This document shows, piece after piece, positions 1 to 11,587 of a stretch of DNA of 64,000 nt. The translations under genes were made by a program, and so were the position numbers. The notes below the pieces were generated by a model. The model made no database searches. It was not told where the DNA came from and was given only the letters and a program-made list of their open reading frames with translations. This DNA is from Ottowia flava (GTDB lineage Bacteria > Pseudomonadota > Gammaproteobacteria > Burkholderiales > Burkholderiaceae_C). Each line of letters begins with the position of its first letter. Positions within the stretch are counted from its first letter, which is position 1. Location: positions 1-64,000 of the forward strand of contig NZ_VRUA01000007.1 of assembly GCF_008017535.1 (NCBI RefSeq), in the 5' to 3' direction.

Positions 1-199
<199 letters not shown>

Positions 200-217
200 C
201 TATCTATTCAGTAGCTG

Positions 218-242
218 CCCGCGCAAGTCTGGCTTGCGCGGG
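218..242 (-). other. Perfect hairpin in the fusA-tuf spacer
   Basis: A 10-bp perfect inverted repeat (CCCGCGCAAG / CTTGCGCGGG) with a 5-base loop lies just after the fusA stop codon. It is not followed by a T-run on the minus strand, so it is not a classical terminator. It could be an RNA processing site, a stabilising 3' hairpin for upstream mRNA, or a weak attenuator setting tuf levels. The role is inferred; the stem is seen directly. Confidence 0.5.
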
Positions 243-257
243 AGCCACTTTCTTCAC

Positions 258-2366
<2,109 letters not shown>

Positions 2367-2522
2367 GATCAATCCTTGGTTGTTCGCTCTTGTGAAGCTG
2401 GCCACGCCTTGCAAGCGTGGCAGAAATGTGGAGCCCTGAATCAGCACAAGGCCGCGGCGTGTTCAGAACACGCAGGCGGCCTTAGAAGCGCGGACGTCGA
2501 CTCCGGGGGTCTGACCGTCAGA

Positions 2523-2993
2523 TCAGAAACGGAAGTGGCTGAACGCCTTGTTGGCTTCGGCCATGCGGTGCACTTCGTCGCGCTTCTTCATGGCGCCGCC
2601 GCGGCCTTCGTTGGCCTCGAGCAGCTCGTTGGCCAGGCGCATGGCCATGGACTTCTCGCCACGCTTGCGGGCGGCTTCCTTGATCCAGCGCATCGACAGC
2701 GCCAGACGGCGCACGGGACGCACTTCAACGGGCACCTGGTAGTTGGCGCCACCGACGCGGCGGGATTTCACCTCGACCATCGGCTTGACGTTGTTGATGG
2801 CGGTGACGAAGAGCTCGAGCGGATCCTTGCCGCTCTTCTTCTCCATCTGCTCGAACGCACCGTAGATGATGCGTTCAGCGACCGCTTTCTTGCCGCCTTC
2901 CATGATCACGTTCATGAATTTGGACAGCTCGACGTTGCCGTACTTGGGATCCGGCAGGATTTCACGTTTAGGGACTTCGCGACGACGTGGCAT
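2523..2993 (-). CDS. rpsG: 30S ribosomal protein S7
   Basis: S7 nucleates assembly of the 3' domain of 16S rRNA and sits at the E site. The 156-residue protein begins [20 protein letters not shown], typical of bacterial S7, and the length matches the family. It lies between rpsL and fusA in the conserved str order, 160 bases after rpsL. In E. coli S7 represses its own operon by binding the rpsL-rpsG spacer; I did not identify that structure here. Confidence 0.97.
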   Translation of the reverse strand: MPRRREVPKREILPDPKYGNVELSKFMNVIMEGGKKAVAERIIYGAFEQMEKKSGKDPLELFVTAINNVKPMVEVKSRRVGGANYQVPVEVRPVRRLALSMRWIKEAARKRGEKSMAMRLANELLEANEGRGGAMKKRDEVHRMAEANKAFSHFRF

Positions 2994-3153
2994 GTTTCAC
3001 CTCAATTTGCTTCAGTTGGCCGGCGGAAACGTCCTGGTTTTCCGACTGCCGCACAGACCCATCGGGAGCCTGCACTTACTCGACCTTTGTTCAAGGTCAC
3101 TACGCTGGAATCGAAGCCAATCCGATTCGAGCACCGAAAAATGACAAAGGCGT

Positions 3154-3531
3154 TTAGGCCTTCTTGGGGCGCTTGGCGCCGTACTTGGAGCGCGACTGCT
3201 TGCGGTCTTTCACGCCTTGCAGGTCGAGCGAACCGCGTACGATGTGGTAACGCACACCGGGCAAGTCCTTGACACGGCCACCGCGCACGAGCACGACGCT
3301 GTGCTCCTGCAGGTTGTGGCCCTCACCGCCGATGTACGAGATGACCTCGAAACCGTTGGTCAGACGCACTTTGGCGACCTTACGAAGCGCCGAGTTCGGC
3401 TTCTTCGGCGTCGTGGTGTACACGCGGGTGCACACGCCACGACGCTGCGGCGAATTCTGCATCGCAGGGCTCTTGGATTTGGTCGTTTCGACCTTCCGCC
3501 CCTGACGCACCAGTTGACTGATGGTTGGCAT
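3154..3531 (-). CDS. rpsL: 30S ribosomal protein S12
   Basis: S12 lies at the decoding centre and helps set translational accuracy. The 125-residue sequence has the invariant [13 protein letters not shown] segment (the streptomycin-relevant lysine is wild type) and [13 protein letters not shown] near residue 90. AGGGAC upstream of the ATG at 3531 is the ribosome binding site. It is the first gene of the str operon, about 95 bases downstream of the predicted transcription start. Confidence 0.97.
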   Translation of the reverse strand: MPTISQLVRQGRKVETTKSKSPAMQNSPQRRGVCTRVYTTTPKKPNSALRKVAKVRLTNGFEVISYIGGEGHNLQEHSVVLVRGGRVKDLPGVRYHIVRGSLDLQGVKDRKQSRSKYGAKRPKKA

Positions 3532-3632
3532 TGAAAAACGTCCCTAAACGTCAAAAACAAACCGGCGCGTGTGACCGTTGTGGCCCACGCGCACGGCAAG
3601 AAATTCCCGCCCCAAATGCGGAAAAGCTTTCA

Positions 3633-3661
3633 ATTATAGCCCGCTCGCCCTCGTCCCGCAA
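3633..3661 (-). promoter_or_regulatory. Sigma-70 promoter of the str operon
   Basis: On the minus strand TTGCGG (3661-3656), a 17-base spacer and a consensus TATAAT (3638-3633) form a near-ideal housekeeping promoter. Transcription would start near 3626, giving a leader of about 95 bases before rpsL. Placement directly upstream of a highly expressed operon supports the call. Confidence 0.8.
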
Positions 3662-3698
3662 TGTGTGCCGGGCCTGCGGGCCAGTAATGACCGCGCGC

Positions 3699-4871
3699 TT
3701 ACTGGATCCAGAGACGCATCGCGTCCCAGGCGCGGCCCATGAAGCCGGCTTCCTCGACCGGCTCCAGCGCCACCAGGGGCACTTCGGCCAGTTGCTGCTC
3801 ACCCAGCTTGACCTTCAGCGTGGCCACAGCCTGCCCCTGCTTGAATGGGGCGATCAGCGGCTCGGGGCGGGCCACCTCGGTCTTGACCTGCGCGGCCGAG
3901 CCGGTTGGCACCGCCACGATGATGGGGCCGCTGCTGCGTCCCAGCTTCAGCTCGGCCGTCTTGCCCTTCCAGACCTTGGGCGTGGCCACCGGCTTGCCGG
4001 CGTCGAACAGTTTCACGCCCTCGTAGGCCGTGTAGCCCCAGTTCAGCAGCTTCTGCGACTCGTTGGCGCGGGCGTTTTCGCTGGCCGCGCCGAGCACCAC
4101 CGACAGCAGACGCCGGCCCTGCATGTTGGGAAAGTCGCGCTTGGCGGTGGCCACCAGGCAGTAGCCGGCGGCGTTGGTGTGGCCGGTTTTCAGGCCGTCG
4201 ACCGTGGGGTCATGGAACAGCAGCGTGTTGCGGTTGGTGTCGTTGCTCGCGGGCGTGCCGGGATAGCGGTACTTTTTGATGCTGTAGTAGTGCATGTACT
4301 CCGGAAAATCGGTCATCAGGCGCGTCGACAGCGTGGCCAGATCGCGTGCCGTGGTGGCGTGGCCGGCTTCGGTCAGTCCTTCCGGGTTCTTGTACGACGT
4401 GTTCTTCATGCCCAGGGCCTTGGCCTGGTCGTTCATCAGCTGCACGAAGTGCTCCGCCGTGCCGCCCACGCCTTCGGCCAGCGCCATGGTGGCGTCGTTG
4501 CCGGACTGCACGATCATGCCCTTGATGAGATCTTCCACCGGCACCTGCATCTTCGGGTCGATGAACATGCGCGAGCCCGGCATCTTCCAGGCGCGCTGGC
4601 TGACCGGCAGCGTCTGGGTCAGGGTGATTTTCTTGGCTTTCAGCGCATCGAAAACCAGGTACTGAGTCATCAGCTTGGTGAGCGACGCCGGCTCGACCGG
4701 CGAGTCGATGTCCTTGTAAGCCAGGATCTGGTTGGCGCTGACGTCCATCAGCAGATAGGCCTTGGCGGCCACTTCGGGCGGCTGCGGTGCCTGAGCATGG
4801 GCCACGGGAGCGGCAGTGGCGACCACGGCGAGCAGCGCTGTGCCCAGGAAGCGGGAGATCTTGAAGAACAT
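3699..4871 (-). CDS. D-alanyl-D-alanine carboxypeptidase (class C low-mass PBP, PBP5/6 type)
   Basis: This periplasmic, membrane-tethered serine enzyme trims the terminal D-Ala of peptidoglycan pentapeptides. The three penicillin-binding motifs are present in order: SLTK (nucleophile Ser, about residue 64), SGN (about 124) and KTGHT (about 231). A signal peptide ends near AHAQA and a C-terminal beta-rich domain plus amphipathic tail follows, as in DacA/DacC. The length (390 aa) is normal. The start is uncertain: ATG 4871 is used, but an in-frame GTG at 4880 is possible and neither has a good Shine-Dalgarno. A copy of the TGCGCA repeat lies immediately upstream. Confidence 0.93.
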   Translation of the reverse strand: MFFKISRFLGTALLAVVATAAPVAHAQAPQPPEVAAKAYLLMDVSANQILAYKDIDSPVEPASLTKLMTQYLVFDALKAKKITLTQTLPVSQRAWKMPGSRMFIDPKMQVPVEDLIKGMIVQSGNDATMALAEGVGGTAEHFVQLMNDQAKALGMKNTSYKNPEGLTEAGHATTARDLATLSTRLMTDFPEYMHYYSIKKYRYPGTPASNDTNRNTLLFHDPTVDGLKTGHTNAAGYCLVATAKRDFPNMQGRRLLSVVLGAASENARANESQKLLNWGYTAYEGVKLFDAGKPVATPKVWKGKTAELKLGRSSGPIIVAVPTGSAAQVKTEVARPEPLIAPFKQGQAVATLKVKLGEQQLAEVPLVALEPVEEAGFMGRAWDAMRLWIQ

Positions 4872-4890
4872 GAATTTCACTACAAAAACA

Positions 4891-4934
4891 GGAGCTATTT
4901 GCGCAGACTGGGAAAGGGCTGACGCCCGATTTTT
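4891..4934 (+). repeat. TGCGCA dispersed repeat, copy 1
   Basis: This copy matches the window-wide pattern: AGCT-(2-4 nt)-TGCGCA-GA, a short spacer, AGGGC, then GCC CGATTT. It sits directly upstream of the D,D-carboxypeptidase start and may contribute to its leader. Confidence 0.75.
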
Positions 4935-4946
4935 CGATGATTCACT

Positions 4947-5588
4947 TCACGGACGCACATGGCGCGCCACCAGCCCCTTGAGCAGCGGCAATTGTCCGTG
5001 AAAGAAATGTTCGCCGCCCGGCACCACCGTCACCGGCAGGTGCTGGGCACGCGCCCAGTCCATCACGGAAGCCAGCGGCACCGTGTCGTCGGCCTCGCCA
5101 TGGATCACGAGCGTCCGCGGGTGCAGTTCGGTGGGCACCGGCGCCACGTTGAAACGCGAGGTCGCGGTGCCAACAAGCACCACGCTGTCGATCGCGCGCT
5201 GCTCGGCGTGCAGGCGAGCCACGACCTGACTGGCCACGTAGGCGCCGAACGAAAAACCAGCGATCAACAAGGGCGCATCTGGTGCGGCCTGGGCGGCGAC
5301 GACGGCGCGCATGTCGTCGATTTCGCCACGGCCTTCGTCGTAGGTGCCGGCGCTGGCGCCAATGCCGCGGAAGTTGAAGCGCAGCGCACGCCAGCCCTCC
5401 TGCACCACCGCGCGCGCCAGCGTCTGCACCACCTTGTTGGTCATGGTGCCGCCGAACAGCGGGTGCGGATGGGCGATGACGGCGGTGCCGCGCGGCGCGC
5501 CAAACTGCTCCGGATCGGGCAGATCGAGCATGGCTTCGATCGGGCCGACCGGGCCGTCGAGGGTCAGGGATTGCGTCTGGGCATTCAT
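4947..5588 (-). CDS. Alpha/beta hydrolase (serine hydrolase, CocE/dienelactone-like fold)
   Basis: This is a cytoplasmic alpha/beta hydrolase of unknown substrate, 213 residues. It shows a nucleophile elbow GFSFGAYVA (about residue 103), a downstream acidic segment HGEADDTVP (about 170) and GGEHFFHG carrying the likely catalytic His. The HPHPLFGG motif near residue 40 is typical of the short alpha/beta hydrolase group annotated in Burkholderiales. I use ATG 5588 because the longer reading frame only extends through a copy of the TGCGCA repeat. It is followed by the carboxypeptidase gene on the same strand. Confidence 0.85.
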   Translation of the reverse strand: MNAQTQSLTLDGPVGPIEAMLDLPDPEQFGAPRGTAVIAHPHPLFGGTMTNKVVQTLARAVVQEGWRALRFNFRGIGASAGTYDEGRGEIDDMRAVVAAQAAPDAPLLIAGFSFGAYVASQVVARLHAEQRAIDSVVLVGTATSRFNVAPVPTELHPRTLVIHGEADDTVPLASVMDWARAQHLPVTVVPGGEHFFHGQLPLLKGLVARHVRP

Positions 5589-5601
5589 TTCGCTACTTAA
5601 A

Positions 5602-5646
5602 TTATAGCTATCTGCGCAGACAGTTGTAGCGCCAGCGGCTGAAAAA
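5602..5646 (+). repeat. TGCGCA dispersed repeat, copy 2
   Basis: TATAGCTATCTGCGCAGA followed by GTTGTAGCGCCAGCGGC matches the consensus well. It begins 13 bases upstream of the hydrolase start codon and lies between the hydrolase and the ferredoxin-like gene. Confidence 0.85.
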
Positions 5647-5675
5647 CCCTGTAACACGGCATCGCCGTGCGGCGT

Positions 5676-6017
5676 TCAGCGACCGACGTCGGGCGGCGTC
5701 AGCAGGCGCTCGACCACCTGACCGTTCTTGAGGTGCGAATCGACGATTTCGTCGATGTCGTCCTTGTCGACGTAGGTGTACCAGACCGCTTCAGGATAGA
5801 CCACGCAGATCGGCCCGCCAGCGCAGCGGTCCAGGCAGCCGGCCTTGTTCACCCGCACCTTGCCGGGGCCCATGAGACCCTCTTTCTTGACGCGCGATTT
5901 GCAGTGGTCGAACGCGCCCTGCGCGTCGTGGTCGGCGCAGCAGGCCTCGCCGTTGTCGCGCTTGTTCAGGCAGAAAAAGATGTGGCGCTGGTAATAGGAC
6001 TTGGGCGTGTCGCTCAT
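5676..6017 (-). CDS. (2Fe-2S) ferredoxin domain protein, thioredoxin-like fold
   Basis: The 113-residue protein has cysteines arranged as in the thioredoxin-like [2Fe-2S] ferredoxin family (Cys16, CC near 26-27, Cys39, and GCLDRCAGG near 60-64), with a VVYPEAVWYTYV segment typical of the family. It is likely a cytoplasmic electron carrier or iron-sulfur protein; the partner is unknown. Its start overlaps the VanZ-like gene stop by four bases (ATGA), so the two are translationally coupled. Confidence 0.85.
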   Translation of the reverse strand: MSDTPKSYYQRHIFFCLNKRDNGEACCADHDAQGAFDHCKSRVKKEGLMGPGKVRVNKAGCLDRCAGGPICVVYPEAVWYTYVDKDDIDEIVDSHLKNGQVVERLLTPPDVGR

Positions 6018-7432
6018 GAATTCATTCTAGGCGGCGCTCCGTGCCCGTCGGGCAGTGGGGGCTCTTCGGTCGGCCCTGCGGTCAGCGGGGAGGCACCTTC
6101 CGCTGCGCCCGGCAACGGCGACGCCTGCGGCGTGGCCGGGGACGACGGGGCGGTCTCGGTGCCCGGCACTTCGGCAGGCGGTTGGTCGGGCACTGGCGCA
6201 GGCGCGACTGCTGCCTCGTCGATGGCGGGGCCCGCCGCTGGCGCGACTGGCGTGGAGGGCGATGGCGCTCCCGACGCCGGGCTGGCGGGCGATGGCGGCT
6301 GGCGTTGGCCGTGCGCCGGCAGCGGCTCAGGCTGTCCGCCGTCGGTGCGGCCGATGCGGCTGAGCAGATAGACGAAGGTCACGTAAGGCCACAGCCAACC
6401 AACCCACTGCGCCAGCCCATGGAAGTGGATGAAGCGGCCCTGCTCCCAGCTCTGCAGCGTGAGCGCGAAATAAGCGCTCTCTGGCGCGGCGTTGAGCAGC
6501 ACCACCTGCGCGACCAGCACGCCCAGCAGCAGCACCACGCACACGCGGCCGGGCACCAGCGCCAGCAACGCGGCGGCGAACACCGCGGCCAGCAGGCCCA
6601 GTTCCACCGGCCGGCTGATCCAGGCCCAGGCGTGGATCGGCCCGTAACTCAGGCCCGCCGACAAGGCCGTCACCAGCACCCCGCACACGAAGGACATGGC
6701 TGCAAACAGCAGCCGACGTCCGCGGTGGCGGATCACCGTGTAGCCCAACAGGCAGGGCACCAGCGCCCCCAGTGCCACACACACCAGCTCCACGCCCGGC
6801 AACAGCGGCTGCAGATCGAGCTCGCGCAGCGGCAGCCATTCAAGAAACGGGGTGCCGTCGAGCCACTCGGCCAGCCCTTCCTCGAGTCGCTCGTACACCT
6901 GACCCAGGCCGAAGGCCACCGGGGCCGGAAACAGCAACCCCACCGGCCACAGCGCCAGCAGCACCAACGCCCCGCGCGAGTCGCGCACAAACCAGCGCGC
7001 CCGGAAGCGCCGCCAGCGGTCGATCGCGCCCAGCCGCTCCAGCACCGCGGCGCTGAGCGCACCAATCAGGCCGCCCGCGGCGTTGAAGCCCAGATCGACG
7101 TTAGAGGCCACCCGCGCGGGCAGGTAGGACTGCAGGCACTCCATGGCAAAGGACAGCGCCGCCGCCGCCAGCGTTGCCAGTGTCAGCGCCAGCCACGGCT
7201 GCCGCGCCATGCGCAGCATCGCCAACGTCAGCAGAAAGCCCAGCGGCATGTAGCCGATCAGGTTGGAGATCAGGTCGAACCGCGTCCAGTACTGCGGCCA
7301 GGGAGCCTCGAGGTACGCCCACGGCGCGATCCCCTGGTCACGCCAACCCGAAAAAGGAAACAGGCTGGCGTAGACAATCAGCGCGGCGTACACCAGCGCC
7401 AAAGGCAAAGCGGCCGATTTGTAGCGGTTCAT
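6014..7432 (-). CDS. VanZ-like integral membrane protein with a Pro/Ala-rich tail
   Basis: The 472-residue protein has about ten hydrophobic segments. The N-terminal part (residues 1-130), with LVYAALIVYASLFPFSGW and later DLISNLIGYMPLGFLL, matches the VanZ-like family; a conserved NVDLGFNAAGG segment follows. The last 110 residues are a low-complexity Pro/Ala/Ser-rich tail, probably disordered. Function is unknown; VanZ relatives affect teicoplanin susceptibility in Gram-positives but that role does not carry over automatically. It lies 19 bases after hemJ in what looks like one operon. Confidence 0.8.
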   Translation of the reverse strand: MNRYKSAALPLALVYAALIVYASLFPFSGWRDQGIAPWAYLEAPWPQYWTRFDLISNLIGYMPLGFLLTLAMLRMARQPWLALTLATLAAAALSFAMECLQSYLPARVASNVDLGFNAAGGLIGALSAAVLERLGAIDRWRRFRARWFVRDSRGALVLLALWPVGLLFPAPVAFGLGQVYERLEEGLAEWLDGTPFLEWLPLRELDLQPLLPGVELVCVALGALVPCLLGYTVIRHRGRRLLFAAMSFVCGVLVTALSAGLSYGPIHAWAWISRPVELGLLAAVFAAALLALVPGRVCVVLLLGVLVAQVVLLNAAPESAYFALTLQSWEQGRFIHFHGLAQWVGWLWPYVTFVYLLSRIGRTDGGQPEPLPAHGQRQPPSPASPASGAPSPSTPVAPAAGPAIDEAAVAPAPVPDQPPAEVPGTETAPSSPATPQASPLPGAAEGASPLTAGPTEEPPLPDGHGAPPRMNS

Positions 7433-7451
7433 GCCTGTGGGTGAGCCCCAG

Positions 7452-7880
7452 TCAGAAGGGCTTGACCACCACCAGCACGACCGATGCGAGCAGCATCAGC
7501 ACCGGCGCCTCGTTGAACCAGCGAAACCACACGTGGCTGCGCCCCGGCTCGCCGCGCAGGAACTGCACCAGCAGACGTCCGCACCACGCGTGGTAGGCGA
7601 TCAGCAGCAGCACGACCAGCAGCTTCGCGTGCAGCCAGCCGTTGCCGGGCCCCCGGCCGATGCCGAACCCCAGCCACAGCCACAAGCCCAGCGCCACCGC
7701 CGGCACAGCCAACAGGGTCATGAAACGGTAGAGCTTGCGCGCCATCAAAAGCAAGCGCTCACGTTCGGCCACAGAGCCGGGGGGCACCATCGCCAGATTG
7801 ACGTAGATGCGCGGCAGGTAGAACAAGCCAGCGAACCAGCTGGCCACGAAAACGATGTGCAGTGCCTTCACCCAGAGCAT
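7452..7880 (-). CDS. hemJ: Protoporphyrinogen IX oxidase, HemJ family
   Basis: HemJ oxidises protoporphyrinogen IX to protoporphyrin IX in the inner membrane, the penultimate haem step, in bacteria lacking HemG and HemY. The 142-residue protein starts MLWVKALHIVFVASWFAGLF and has the family features: four hydrophobic segments, FYLPRIYVN, LYRFMTLLAVPAVALGLWLW, and GWLHAKLLVVLLLIAYHAWC. ATG 7880 is preferred to an upstream in-frame start nine codons earlier. Its position back-to-back with hemB supports a haem role. The structured RNA and terminator at 7953-8087 lie upstream on the same strand. Confidence 0.88.
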   Translation of the reverse strand: MLWVKALHIVFVASWFAGLFYLPRIYVNLAMVPPGSVAERERLLLMARKLYRFMTLLAVPAVALGLWLWLGFGIGRGPGNGWLHAKLLVVLLLIAYHAWCGRLLVQFLRGEPGRSHVWFRWFNEAPVLMLLASVVLVVVKPF

Positions 7881-7952
7881 GCACCGAGTGTAGCGAGCAC
7901 CTGGCATCCGGCATTAGTCCGAAAGCTGTCAAATCGCACAGCGCAACCGGCA

Positions 7953-7985
7953 TAAAAAACCCCGGCACGAGGCCGGGGTCAAAAA
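7953..7985 (-). terminator. Intrinsic terminator read on the minus strand
   Basis: An 8-bp perfect stem ACCCCGGC / GCCGGGGT (7959-7966 with 7972-7979) is followed on the minus strand by six Ts. It lies 73 bases before hemJ and closes the candidate small RNA starting near 8052. Confidence 0.85.
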
Positions 7986-8052
7986 GCCTGTCTGCTGTCA
8001 CACGTCAAGGCTCCCGCTCAGGGAGGAAAAGCGGGGGACGGCAAGCCGTCCG
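7953..8052 (-). ncRNA. Candidate structured small RNA or hemJ leader/attenuator
   Basis: A promoter (8059-8087) and terminator bracket about 100 bases with no plausible ORF. Predicted stems on the minus strand are GGACGG-CTTG-CCGTCC (8051-8036), CCCGCT / AGCGGG (8035-8030 with 8018-8013), GCCT / AGGC followed by TTTTT (8011-8008 with 7989-7986), then the terminator hairpin. I recognise no known family: it lacks the SRP RNA GGAAGNAGCC motif and does not resemble 6S RNA. Because hemJ is 73 bases downstream on the same strand, it could be a cis-acting attenuator instead of a free RNA. Confidence 0.6.
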
Positions 8053-8058
8053 AGGGGA

Positions 8059-9231
<1,173 letters not shown>

Positions 9232-9253
9232 CATCTAAAACAGCCGCCGCACC

Positions 9254-10426
9254 GTGTACATCGTCGAGTTCACCGCCGGGAGCCTGCGCTTCGTCGAGGA
9301 AGTGCCCGACCAGGCGCCGGCCGACGGCTTTGTCTGGATCTACCTCGACCGCGCGGACTACCTCGCCAACGCGCCGGCGCTGCAAACCGCGGCGCAGCGC
9401 CTGGGCGGATCGGCCCTGCTGGACGTGCACGTCAAGGACCTGGCCAGCGACGCCCACCCTTCGGGCTACGACGCCACCTCGGTCTACGACCTGATCATCT
9501 TCCGCCGCCTGGTCACGCCGCAGGAAGTCAGCGCCGGCGCAGCCAACCCGGCCGACGCTAAGGCGGCGGTGGCGGCCGAAGCACGCGCCGCGGCCGCCGT
9601 CGCGTCGGCCGATGACCTGCCGTCGACGGGTTCGGCCTTCGCCCGCATCGATTCACACCCGGTCGGCTTTGCCGTGTTCGACCGCCTGCTGATCAGCGTG
9701 CACCCGGGCGGCTGCTTCACCGCCAGAACCTTCGTGCAGCGCTTTCTGGACGACGCCAAGCTCAGCGTCGACGCGCTGGGCGCGCGCAGCCGCGCGCCGC
9801 AAAGCCCGGCCGATCTGGTGCTGCGCATGGTCAACACCATGGTCGACGGCTACCTGGATCTGCGCAAGGGCCTGACGGCCGCGCTGGAACACACACAAAG
9901 CGAGCTGCTCAAGCCCACCACGCCGCCGGACACCTGGAGCGAACTCATGTTCGCGCGCAAGCGCCTGCACGTGCTGGAGGACCTGTGCGAAGAGCAGCAG
10001 GACGCCATGCAGGAATGGCTGGACACGCTGCGCGAGCTGCCTTTGTCGACCTACCACACCGACAGCGCCCAGGCGCAGGCGCGGCGCGACCAGCTGGTGG
10101 CCCGCGCCCGCGACGTGATGGAACACATCGACCGGGTGCTGCACCACGCCCGCCGGCTTGAACAAACGGCGGAAACGGCGGTGCAGATCCACTTTGCTTC
10201 GCAGGGCCAGCGCACCAACGACATCATGCGCACGCTGACCGCGGTGACGGCCATCTTCCTGCCGCTGAACCTGTTCACCGGCTTCTTCGGCATGAACTTC
10301 GAGAGCCTGCCGCTGATTCACAGCAAGGAAGGCATGTGGCTGGCGCTCGGGCTGCTGGCGGCTCTGGCCATCGGCGTGTGGGCGCTGTTCCGCCGGCGCC
10401 GCTACATCACGCCCGAAGACCACTGA
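9254..10426 (+). CDS. CorA-family divalent cation (Mg2+/Co2+/Zn2+) transporter
   Basis: The 390-residue protein has a large cytoplasmic alpha/beta domain, a long helical stalk (about 200-320) and two C-terminal membrane helices. The family signature GFFGMNFESLP (GMN at about 337) follows the first helix. The C-terminus is basic (RRRRY). The start is GTG at 9254. A low-complexity Ala-rich insert sits around residues 95-120. CorA proteins are pentameric inner-membrane channels; whether this one imports Mg or exports Zn (ZntB-like) cannot be told from sequence alone. The LysR gene follows after 36 bases. Confidence 0.9.
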   Translation: MYIVEFTAGSLRFVEEVPDQAPADGFVWIYLDRADYLANAPALQTAAQRLGGSALLDVHVKDLASDAHPSGYDATSVYDLIIFRRLVTPQEVSAGAANPADAKAAVAAEARAAAAVASADDLPSTGSAFARIDSHPVGFAVFDRLLISVHPGGCFTARTFVQRFLDDAKLSVDALGARSRAPQSPADLVLRMVNTMVDGYLDLRKGLTAALEHTQSELLKPTTPPDTWSELMFARKRLHVLEDLCEEQQDAMQEWLDTLRELPLSTYHTDSAQAQARRDQLVARARDVMEHIDRVLHHARRLEQTAETAVQIHFASQGQRTNDIMRTLTAVTAIFLPLNLFTGFFGMNFESLPLIHSKEGMWLALGLLAALAIGVWALFRRRRYITPEDH

Positions 10427-10462
10427 AGCGCGCGCTTTCACCCACCGCATCCCGGGGCCGAC

Positions 10463-11428
10463 ATGGACTCACTCGATCTGATCCAGACCTTCCGCGAGGT
10501 GGCGCAGCGCGGCAGCTTCTCGGCCGCCGCGCGCGCGCTGGACATGTCGCCTGCCAACGCCAGCAAGTACGTGGCGCAGCTGGAAGAGCGCTTTGGCGTG
10601 CGGCTGTTCCACCGCACCACGCGCAAGGTGTCGCTGACCGACGCGGGCGAGCTGCTGTTCGAGCGCAGCGCCGCGCTGCTGGAGCTGATCGACATGACCG
10701 AGGGCGAGCTGCACGAGCGCGCCACCAAGCCCAGCGGCAGGCTGTCCATCACCGCGCCGCACGGGCTGATGCACTCGCAACTGCCCATCCTCATCGGCAA
10801 CTTCATGAAGGACCACCCGGCCGTCACCGTCAACCTGCACGTGACCAACCACGTCGTGGCCCTGGCGGAAGAAGGGGTGGACCTGGCGCTGCGCATCGGG
10901 CCGATCGAAGACGCCAACCTGATCGTGCGCCGCCTGGTGCCGATCGAGTACGCGGTCGCGGCATCGCCCGGCTACTGGGCCGAGCACGGCTTGCCCCAGC
11001 ACCCGGACGACCTGCTCGCGCACCGGCAGCTGGCCTATGCGCTGGCGGGCGAGGCGCCGCGCTGGTACTTTCACGTCGACGGCAAGACCAAGGACATTCC
11101 GCTGCAGCCGATCTTCTGCGCCACCGACCCGGCGCCCCTGCCCTCGCTGGCGGCCATGGGGCTGGGCGTGGTCTGGATGCCGCGGCTGGCGCTGCGCCCC
11201 CACATCGACAGCGGCGCGCTGGAGCCGGCGCTGCAAAAGTACTCGGTCCAGGGCGTCTGGGTCTACGCCGCCTACGCGCAGCGCCGCCACAACAGCGCTG
11301 CGCTGCGCGCCCTGCTCGAATACCTGGAAGTCAAACTGCGCGGGCGCGACGACGAAACCACGCAGACGCTCGCCCTGCCAGGGCCTCCCGCTCCGCGCAG
11401 CGCCAAGCGCAAGGCCGCCAGCACCTAG
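10463..11428 (+). CDS. LysR-family transcriptional regulator
   Basis: The 321-residue protein has an N-terminal winged HTH (residues 1-60, with GSFSAAARALDMSPANASKYV) and a periplasmic-binding-like effector domain (about 90-290). The Arg-containing RLFHRTTRKVSLTDAG segment is typical. The C-terminal 25 residues are a basic extension. It lies downstream of corA on the same strand and is separated from the convergent dienelactone hydrolase by a bidirectional terminator; target and effector are unknown. Confidence 0.9.
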   Translation: MDSLDLIQTFREVAQRGSFSAAARALDMSPANASKYVAQLEERFGVRLFHRTTRKVSLTDAGELLFERSAALLELIDMTEGELHERATKPSGRLSITAPHGLMHSQLPILIGNFMKDHPAVTVNLHVTNHVVALAEEGVDLALRIGPIEDANLIVRRLVPIEYAVAASPGYWAEHGLPQHPDDLLAHRQLAYALAGEAPRWYFHVDGKTKDIPLQPIFCATDPAPLPSLAAMGLGVVWMPRLALRPHIDSGALEPALQKYSVQGVWVYAAYAQRRHNSAALRALLEYLEVKLRGRDDETTQTLALPGPPAPRSAKRKAAST

Positions 11429-11540
11429 TCCGCGGCGCCCGGCAAGACGCCCTGCCCTCCGGATCTGCAGGACGGCGACACACGGAGCGGGCGCGCGTGC
11501 ACTGGACGCCGCGCGGACCACGCTTGGTGGCCGCGCCATG

Positions 11541-11568
11541 AAAAAACGGGGCCTGAGCCCCGTTTTTT
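11541..11568. terminator. Bidirectional intrinsic terminator
   Basis: AAAAAACGGGGC, a CTGA loop and GCCCCGTTTTTT form a perfect symmetric hairpin with A/T runs on both sides. It serves the LysR gene from the left and the dienelactone hydrolase gene from the right. Confidence 0.92.
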
Positions 11569-11587
11569 GGTCGGCAACACCGCTGGT

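Noticed and set aside
7953-8052. The candidate RNA as SRP RNA or 6S RNA
   Set aside because: It lacks the SRP GGAAG/GCAGCC loop and is too short and different in structure for 6S RNA.
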